A stretch of 64,000 nucleotides of DNA from Nymphaea colorata (Eukaryota; Streptophyta; Magnoliopsida; Nymphaeales; Nymphaeaceae), in NCBI RefSeq assembly GCF_008831285.2, contig NC_045144.1:4642268-4706267 (forward strand), read 5' to 3'. A model generated the notes under the pieces. That model was not told the DNA's origin and made no database searches. It saw nothing but the letters and a program-made list of their open reading frames with translations. A program made the position numbers and the translations under genes. Below, in pieces: positions 56,478-64,000 of this stretch (its first letter is position 1; every line of letters starts with the position of its first letter).

Positions 56478-56799
56478 GGGGCTATCGGCAGTTTCCGGCC
56501 TCTCTCTCTTTCAGGTCTCCGCTTCTGTATGGCGCCAGCAGCAAGAGAACACTCTGTGCTCTCTCCCGGTTAGAAGACCGGAGCTGTTCATAAAGGACGC
56601 TTTCACCCTCACGATTTTCCAATCTTACGGACATGCCCTAGCCCACTTCGGTCATCTCCTCGCAGTCACACCAGTCGGGTCGATGGATCTGATAGAGGCT
56701 CGAATAACCCGGACTTCTGACTCGAACCAAGCGTTTTTCAAACCTAAAATAACTCCAGTTTGCAATAAAAAGCTTCAAGTGGTCATGCACTGACGTAAT

Positions 56800-57900
56800 T
56801 TAAATTTCGTCCCCATTCTTCGAAAGCGTTGTAAGTTTAATTTTAACGTTACAAATACATACATACTTACCCAAGAATCGGACATGATTTGTCGAGACAT
56901 ACCACCTCTAATCCATACTCTTAAAATTGTGGCGTTTGAGGTGGTCTGAAATTGTTATTTTTTATGAATTGAGAAATGTTGTCAAACAAAGAATTTTAAT
57001 TCTGAAATTATAAGTTTGTTCTTGAATCAAAAAATTCTAAAATTGTGATTCTACATTGAAATTTGAGGGTGGAATTATGGTTCCAGAATTTCCGATTTTT
57101 TTTTTTATCTCTTTAAAGCACGTGTCATGATGGTTTTAATTCATAATTTATTTAAACGACGAAGTCCTTTTCAATGTCAGTAAAGTTGGTTCATGAACCA
57201 ACCAGCCAACTCACCCGAATCGGTTTTCAACAGGCCAATAATATTTAAAAAAAAAACACACACACACACACACTTTGGACAAATAAATTAAAAACCTGTA
57301 AAAAAAAAATCGTTAATTTAAAATTTTCAAATAATAAAAATTTTATTATTTGTTAACAACTTAAAAAAAAAAAATCCAAATCTGATCTGCGTCACCACCA
57401 TGATTTTAAGGCAGTCCCTGGGCGCCATTATAACCCGGGTCCCGCCAATGACAGATCCAAATGCAAAGTATTCGTGGCAATTGTTTGGTTTGCTTGGGAA
57501 AGACGAGAGGGTTTAAAAGCTTTCAACGCAATCAATCCAAGCCTGTTGAGAGAATCGGGTCATGGATATTCATGGATCCGTGATAATGATAGACTCGGGT
57601 CTCCGCATTAATTTGGACTACCTGTTCATAAATCGCAGGCTCAAAAGTTACTGCTATCGAATTTTCGTTTTTGGTGTTCAATATTTAACTGGGAGTATTT
57701 CATCCTGCTGGTTAAATATGAGATCCAAAATCCACATTTTCCCGGCCGCCTAGTGTGACTCGCCCGGTTGGTTGGTTAGAGAATCACACAAGTCGGTTCG
57801 GATCGAGTCGACGAGCCAACTTATTAACCCGGTGATTCAGTCAGTCATTGATTTATCATATACGTTTTGCTAACATATACAATATTATTGTGCAACATAG
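56800..57900. other. Upstream flank of esterase copy 2 with shared repeat blocks
   Basis: 57157-57250 is nearly identical to 45635-45727. A (CA)n tract lies near 57257-57274. 57740-57850 carries the CCCGGTGATTCAGTCAGTCA theme. No gene was recognised. Confidence 0.5.
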
Positions 57901-57911
57901 TTATATGTTTA

Positions 57912-58312
57912 TATCTCGACTCAGCTCAAAAAACTCAAGTTGAGCTCTTTACAAGAAGCTCGAGCTCTACTCGACTATACAAAATAGAACTCAAACTCGA
58001 TTTGTTTAACTCATTTAAGCGTAAACTCGTTTAACATTAACTTGTATAAGTATTAATTCTTTTAACTCGTATAACTTGTAAAACTTTGTTTTTACTGTAA
58101 AACTTTGTTTTTACTGTAAAACTTAAAACGGGTGATTGATGAACAGGTTTTGACAATATTATATAGAATATCGGTTTATAAGTCTAGTCAATTTCATGAA
58201 ATTGGAACTCAATTCGTTTATCGTTTCAAGTATTTTTGTAAGCTTGAATTTGACTCGTTTATAAACAAGTCAAGTTAGAATTAAGCCCTATTTGGATCGG
58301 TTCGTTGTGCAG
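57912..58312. mobile_element. GCTGCACA/GAGCTCGA family element, copy 4
   Basis: Right end GGTTCGTTGTGCAG; the interior shares CTCAGCTCAAAAAACTCAAG, TTGAGCTCTTTAC and CGTTTATAAACAAGTCAAG with the other copies. A 21-bp tandem duplication containing CTTTGTTTTTACTGTAAAA lies near 58077-58118. The left terminus is decayed. Confidence 0.55.
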
Positions 58313-59220
58313 ACCTACCCCATTCTTCATTAAAAAAAATAAAAAATAAACTTATAAACTTATAAAAAAAATGTGTACCTATGCCACTTTATTTTTTCTT
58401 AGAGAAGGTAGCATTATACGTGTATAAATTTTCGGTTAGACATACATTTACATCGAAAGATCAGTAAGAACCAGCTTTTCACGTTCTTATGAGAGTTTAA
58501 TATTTTTTTACAATAGACAGCAAAGTTAAAGTTTTCCATTACCAAAAAATACAAACAATTATCAGTAAACATAAAATATTAATATTTATTTTCTGTTATT
58601 TAGTTAGTTTTACAAGCAGAGAAACCAGGAAACTAATGAACTCATAAAATTACGGCTGTTTAGTTTAAAAATGAAAACTATTTAAAACCTTACATAAGGA
58701 TATTGTGGACAAAAATATATCTAATGACATTAACGTCCCTTTTAAGAAATTTTCGTAAAGATATTTACAATATAAATTTTGGAATACAAAATATGAAAAT
58801 ATATAATAAGAACTGTAGAATAAATACAATACAACTTAAAAAATGTAAAAATTTTAAGAAAATGTGATTGTTTAATATTATTTAGGTATAATATATTTAA
58901 AAAGATGATTTTTATTTGTTGTAATTCAAATACAATAATATGCTTTAAAATTTTAAATTAAATTTATAGTTAAACGTTTGTGCTCCCCCAAAAAACTTCT
59001 GGCTCCTTATTCCTCATGAAAGAGCCTCCTGCTATTATTTTTCACAGATCTCAATTCGCCAATCGGCCAAAAACCAGCAACTGCTCTTTAAATTCAAAGT
59101 TATTATTCATTGAGGAGCAAATCTTAGAATGTATGTGCGCCTGTGCGTGTGAATCGAGAGAGCAGAGAAATTTCACTCGAAAAAGGTCGGAACCGAGAGT
59201 AATACGATTTTTTCTGCAGG
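58313..59220. other. Very AT-rich intergenic DNA
   Basis: Long AT-rich stretch with no ORF or RNA gene recognised. The end leads into the possible 5' exon of UTP11. Confidence 0.4.
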
Positions 59221-59234
59221 AAAAATTTTGTTTG

Positions 59235-59375
59235 CCTGTTAGGGCTTCGTCTTCACCTCTATCTCTCTCTCCCCCTTTTTCAGCTTCCCGCGGTTCTTCC
59301 TCATCCGCATCGTTTCAGCAGGAAAACGTTGTGGGCATCTCCTCAGCAGCGCAGCCTCTCAGCAACGGTGAAAGG
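59235..59375 (+). other. Possible non-coding first exon of UTP11
   Basis: A GC-balanced, CT-rich stretch (GTTAGGGCTTCGTCTTCACC to CAACGGTGAAAG) ends at a good splice donor, AAAG|GTAAAC, and is followed by CT-rich, intron-like sequence. No ORF continues. It resembles a plant 5' UTR exon and is the only such region upstream of the UTP11 ATG, but the 3.5-kb gap and lack of transcript data make the link an inference. It could belong to another gene. Confidence 0.3.
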
Positions 59376-61480
59376 TAAACCTCTCTCCCTCTGTATCTAT
59401 CTCTTTCTCTCCTTCCTCCATTTTCCAATCGTCAATGGCAGGCTGCCGTATTTGGTTATCTTTTTCATTGTTTTGTGTCATCTCTGTCTCTCTCTCTCTT
59501 CCCCCCTCTCTGTCTCTGTGTGTGTGTGCCATTTTCAGCAAGCACCCTGAGCACTCTTTTTCCAGCGATGGGAAGAGAGGGATGAGAGTGCACTCTTTCT
59601 CTCATTGATTGAAGAGGGTTTTGAAGCTTGCTTTCCAGAAAATGTGTTGCATACTACTTTGAATATATTAACATGTAATTGGGGTGTTTCTGGCTCTCCT
59701 TCTGGGGCTTTGTTAGTTTTTTTCTTTGCAAGTGTTCATGATATTGAGGGAAAAACTTTTAGGCTGTTAGGCAGAAGAATCACAGATCACTGCCAACAAA
59801 TACTTGAAATACCGTACGCATCAGAAAGAAGCTTGGCTCAGTAACTTTGTAGGTGAGGGCTGGCAATGGCCCTCCCTCTCGCATCCATCCCTCACTGGAC
59901 TGTATGTATGTTACCTTTTTCTTCTTCTGTTGTCTTCTTCTTTTCAATAGGATGCTGATAATTTGATTTAATAAACATCCAGCTTAAGGCAAAAAGCTTA
60001 TAGGTGACCAAGTCATGGAGTTCAACACTTCAACCTGCTATTTCTAGTTTCCCGATAGCATCAGGTCACCACCAAGCATGAGAATAATCCTAGTGAGTGG
60101 CTACAAATTAATGCTTGAAACTGATGGTTTTATAAAGTGAGTTTTTAAATGATGTTCATTTTGAGAATTCAGAATATTGAATTGCATCGGATCAGCTAGA
60201 TTTAATTAAATCTGGTCGACTGATTTGGCAGCTGGGATCAGTTTTACATTGAACGATTGGCACATGATGAAAGCAATTAGTGAGGTCATATAACGGACAG
60301 GGACAGAGAAACGTGATGATGGTTTCGAAGAGTTGTTGTTTAATTCGTTCCTTATCAATGTAATAGCAGCCTAAATGATACGTTCCAACAAGAGTGTAAG
60401 CTGTGCAAAGATAAAGCTGGTTTTCGACTTTATCTTTTCATACGTACCATGAATTGTTTTTGAGCGAATGAAATGGGAAGCGAAAGCCTGGATAATCTAT
60501 GTTTCTACCAAATCCTTGTGTAGTCACTGTATAAAGAAATAGGGAAGTACCAACCATGGATGAACTATGAGTTGTTATTTGATTATTTCTCTAACCCCAC
60601 ATTGTATTCATCCTTCCTGAAAAGTTTTCGTGACTGAGTTTGGTAAGTTGTTGAGATATTCTATAATTATTAGTCTTCATCCTGGAATTTTATCACCGTA
60701 GACATTTCTGTAGCTTTTAATGCTGTTCTTTTTCCGAAAATATCAAGGAGGTTTAATTTGAGGAAGTTGAAGGTCTGTGAAGAATGTCAAGGTGTCTGAT
60801 TTGGATTTGTGAAACAATAGAGGATTTGGCTTATTTTATATTGATTGCAACTGAGGTATGCTAAGGCAGAATATTTTTTCATGTAGTAGGTATTGTTAGG
60901 AAAGGAGATACTATTGTTTAGAAGATTTTGCTGTGCCAGGTCCATTTGGGGGTGACCTCATGTTTGTTTAAGTTGCTTTCAGTATAATTTCTTGATTGTA
61001 GATATAACTTGTTTTATCTGCATTGTGAATGTAACTTGACTGTAATTTGCATGTGTACAAAAGATGGTTAACACAAGTAATATGTACTTTTATATTGTTG
61101 CTTGCTTACTTACATACTTGTCATTTTGGTTGTTCTTTTATATTATCTCATTATTTTTATGGATATTATATATATTTAACCATTTTGAATTTGAACCTTC
61201 AGCATGCCTCAAGAATTACGCCTTCCCTCATGATAACATAATGCCCCGCTTCCCCCATCGCCTTTAATGACATTGAGAAACATAATGATGCATTTTCTTG
61301 ATAGGTTTCACTTTTGCTTCTCATGAATGTAGCAACATTAATATTACTTACGTGAGTTGTTCCTTTCTTCTTCTTGGTGGATTTGAAATATTCCTTTACA
61401 AACAAAACAAAAGTGAAGTTATGGAATCAATCATTAAATGCTAAATTGTAATGTATCACTCATTGCAGCCTAATATGGTG
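59376..61480. other. Intron-like or intergenic DNA, nothing recognised
   Basis: CT- and GT-rich near 59480-59530 (TCTCTCTCTC, GTGTGTGTGTG), then AT-rich. The ORF at 59605-59844 shows no recognisable domain. Confidence 0.35.
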
Positions 61481-61795
61481 ATTTTCCCCAAGTACCGGTA
61501 CGGTGGTGCTGGTACGTGGGTACGGCAATGGTACGTTTGGATTAGTTTCGGGTTGAAACCAATCCAAACCATAAAATTTCCTTTTGTAAGTTTTAAGCAT
61601 TGTCTTTGTGATGTATTGAGTATGAATTTTGTTTTAAATTTGCGTTTTTTTGTGGAATTACACATACACACACATATTTGTGTATATCTAACTTGTTCAT
61701 ACATTCTTTTTTTGCCATACCCAGATTTTCTAAAATCACGATACCAAAACCTAGACCCGTAACCGTACCATACCTATGCGGCTTAGATTACAGCT
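61481..61795. repeat. Possible short element with GGTACGG-type words at both ends
   Basis: Left CCGGTACGGTGGTGCTGGTACG; right GTAACCGTACCATACC, partly inverted. The ends are imperfect and no target duplication was found. Confidence 0.3.
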
Positions 61796-61802
61796 TGTTA
61801 GA

Positions 61803-62239
61803 CGCATAGCCACAAATATGGTGATATTTTTGAAAATATCACGATATTAAAGAGAAAAATAAAGAAAACGATAAAAACGGGAAAATATAATGATATATTG
61901 ATAAATAGTTAAAACTGAATTTATCATGATTTTAACGTGATTTTATCTCGATGTCATCGTAATTTTTTCATTTATTTATTTTATTTCATTTTCTGTTTTT
62001 ATTTTTTCATCCTTTGGTTCATTGTTTTATTTTCTCTTGTTTTAAGTATTTAACATAACCTCCTAATACAATACAATACTTATTAGTTTTTCATTTCTTG
62101 TATTTTTACCTAACATTTTATTTTTTTTATGTTTTTAAAAAACACTAAGATTTTCCGAAGAAAAAAAAAACAACTTTGCTGATAAACACCCAAGAAAAAC
62201 CTTGCCGATAAAAACCCGAGAACGATATTTGTGGCTATG
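61803..62239. mobile_element. MITE-like element with 15-bp terminal inverted repeats
   Basis: CATAGCCACAAATAT (61805-61819) is a perfect inverted match to ATATTTGTGGCTATG (62225-62239). The direct repeat GTTAGA lies on both sides (61797-61802 and 62240-62245). The interior is AT-rich with AAAATATCACGATATT and GATAAAAACGGGAAAA words and no ORF. Confidence 0.8.
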
Positions 62240-62548
62240 GTTAGAACATCCAAAGTGTTTGCCTTATTGTGAGCGATTTACTAAACTTTTGAGGTTATTG
62301 TTGGATATTTATCTTGTTGTTTAAAACATATATTGTCCAAGAAATATTAATAATATATATGTATATATATTGCTGAAAGAAATATTTACTGTTATATAAA
62401 ATATTTGTTGATCATATATTGTTATATGAAATGTTTGTCACCCCTTGATCCATGTCTCTCTCTCTCCCTCTCTCTGCTGACCGAAGTATTTCCACAACTA
62501 GTGCACACTTTTGTGTTTTTTTGAATAATAGACATACTATGTGACTTA

Positions 62549-62641
62549 GGAATCAACCAGACAAGTAAAGCGCCGAGGAACTTTTGATGACCAAGATTTA
62601 AGTCATAGGATGTGCTTGAGAAAGCTGAGACTGAAAAGAAG
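62549..62641 (+). pseudogene. Decayed duplicate of UTP11 exon 4
   Basis: Aligns from the acceptor side (ACTATGTGACTTAG|GAATC) to UTP11 exon 4 (ACTATGTATCTCAG|GAATC). It shares GCCGAGGAACT, TTGATGA, TGTGCTT and CTGAAAAGAAG. In the original phase it hits a stop after five codons (AACCAGACAAGTAA), and the donor has become GAAGAAAAAT, so it cannot splice like exon 4. It lies about 370 bp before the ATG exon. Confidence 0.8.
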
Positions 62642-62919
62642 AAAAATATCATTGTTGTTGTCTGATAGAAATATTTTGCCGAATGACAACTCCTGGTCCA
62701 GATCATGCTAGATAGGAACCTGAAACATGCAAAGTCTGGTTCTGAGTCCAAATATGGATTTAAAACATATGTAAGGTATACTTCTGTTTTCTGTAGATTT
62801 TTTTTTGAAAAGTTATGGTTAGGTTAATCATGCTGCAGTCTTGCACAGAGGAAGTACTGAGATCGTGGGGCATTAATTAAGAAGTCAACTTTTTGAGGCC
62901 TCCACTTTTCAGTCTCAAA

Positions 62920-63731
62920 ATGTCATCCTTGAAGAATGTAATCCATAGGCGCATTCACAAAGAGCGGTCCCAGCCGTGAGTATTACTACTTTCAAAGCTT
63001 TGATTCTTTTTTATTATACAATTCTAATTCTAAGGTGTTGGTTGGTGTACTGCAGAGAATCAAGGAAAAAGTTTGGTTTCCTTCAGAAACACAAAGACTA
63101 TGTTCTAAGGGCTCGGGATTTTCATAAAAAAGAGGAAACGATCCGAGTAGGCTCTCTCTCTCTCTCTTGGACACACACACACCCCCCACACTAAGCACAT
63201 TTCAGGTCATTTTTTTTAATGTACAACAAAGCAGTACTATTAGTGGCTGTCATTGGTGAAGTATGTTTAGCTTATTATTGTGCTTGCTTGGCTTGCAGAA
63301 ACTTAAAGAGAAAGCAGCGTTCAAGAACCCTGATGAATTTTACTTTAAGATGGTCAACACAAGGACTGTTGACGGAGTACACAAGCCTGCGTAATATGAA
63401 AACTATTATAGTTTTTGTTTCTAATGATCCTTTAAAAGAGATGTTCAGTTAATTTTTTTGGGACTATGTATCTCAGGAATCGAGCCAACAAATACAGTGC
63501 CGAGGAACTCTTGATGATGAGGACTCAAGATATGGGCTATGTGCTTCAGAAATCTCAGAGTGAAAAGAAGGTCTTTCTTTTTGGTTAAAAATTTGTATTT
63601 GTCGTATGCAACTTTTGAAATTGAACTGATTTTTGGATTTTCTTTTAGCAGAAAATTGAAAGATTGTCCTCCACATTACATTATCTAGGCAATCGTCCGG
63701 CAAGTAAACACATTTACTTTGCTGATGATAG
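62920..63731 (+). CDS. UTP11: U3 small nucleolar RNA-associated protein 11 (UTP11), N-terminal part, continues past the window
   Basis: Five coding exons: 62920-62975, 63056-63146, 63299-63390, 63477-63570 and 63649-63731, with in-phase GT-AG junctions. The product starts MSSLKNVIHRRIHKERSQP. Key blocks are SRKKFGFLQKHKDYVLRARD, FHKKEETIRKLKEKA, KNPDEFYFKMVNTRTVDGVH, NKYSAEELLMMRTQDMGYVL and KHIYFADD, which follow the order of eukaryotic UTP11. UTP11 is a nucleolar component of the SSU processome that binds U3 snoRNA particles and is needed for early 18S pre-rRNA cleavage. The last visible donor (ATAG|GTAACA) opens an intron, and the C-terminal half (typically another 120 or so residues) lies beyond the window. 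Exon 5 has two adjacent acceptors (TAGCAG). Exon 1 contains the ATG, and a 5' UTR exon may lie far upstream. Confidence 0.93.
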
Positions 63732-64000
63732 GTAACAGCTTTTCATATTTCTGATTTGGAGCCTTCTTTTAAGATGACTTATACAGTCCCTTAAATATTA
63801 GAAGTTGGAAATAAAGTATGTGTCATGCAGCAATGTTCACCGTACTCCTTTCTCATGTTATTAATTCAAAATTTTGGTGTCAGGGGATTGCAGTAACTAG
63901 TGAAATCTTTAATTTCTAAATGACTGGATAATCTAGTGTTTTACTAATAAATAACCACTAGATAACTGCTGGTGATCAGTACATACTGTTTCTTTTGTGA
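63732..64000 (+). other. UTP11 intron 5, truncated by the window end
   Basis: Begins GTAACAGC, T- and A-rich. No further UTP11 coding block could be read before the end of the window. Confidence 0.6.

Overview
This window is nuclear DNA of a flowering plant. The evidence is two Ty1/Copia LTR retrotransposons primed by initiator tRNA-Met, a seven-exon MIKC-type MADS-box gene of the AGL12 class, plant carboxylesterases of the CXE18 type, a split UTP11 gene, many dinucleotide microsatellites and abundant short non-autonomous transposons. GC-rich coding exons sit in very AT-rich intergenic DNA. The sequence alone does not fix the species.

Layout. 0-5 kb and 23-27 kb hold five small intronless genes for secreted four-cysteine proteins, in two subfamilies. 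Three are of one type (325-696 +, 4491-4859 +, 23486-23848 -) and two of the other (2341-2718 -, 26220-26609 -). Their spacing resembles the prolamin-like domain of EC1/ECA1 gametogenesis-related proteins, with two cysteines missing. The cluster is split by two Copia elements. Element A (5856-11395) has 5-bp target duplications TTGTG. Element B (11970-18808) has target duplications GCATG and a 194-bp hAT-type MITE in its 5' LTR. Both elements have broken reading frames.

30.7-36.1 kb is an AGL12-like MADS-box gene on the minus strand. All seven coding exons can be placed (203 codons), and the introns are rich in microsatellites. 43-58 kb is a carboxylesterase array: two intact 336-residue genes (49336-50346 and 55467-56477, both -), one truncated and frameshifted copy (43147-43508), a short N-terminal relic (48139-48265), and a segmental duplication of the upstream flank that carries a duplicated Copia reverse-transcriptase relic. 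62.9-64 kb holds the first five coding exons of UTP11 (+), a U3 snoRNP/SSU processome protein, which runs off the window. A decayed copy of its exon 4 lies just upstream, outside the gene model.

There is no operon-like cooperation. The main themes are local gene amplification (cysteine-rich proteins, carboxylesterases), probable gene conversion, and nested transposon insertions whose order can partly be read from target duplications and empty sites. The rest is AT-rich intergenic DNA with dispersed repeats.
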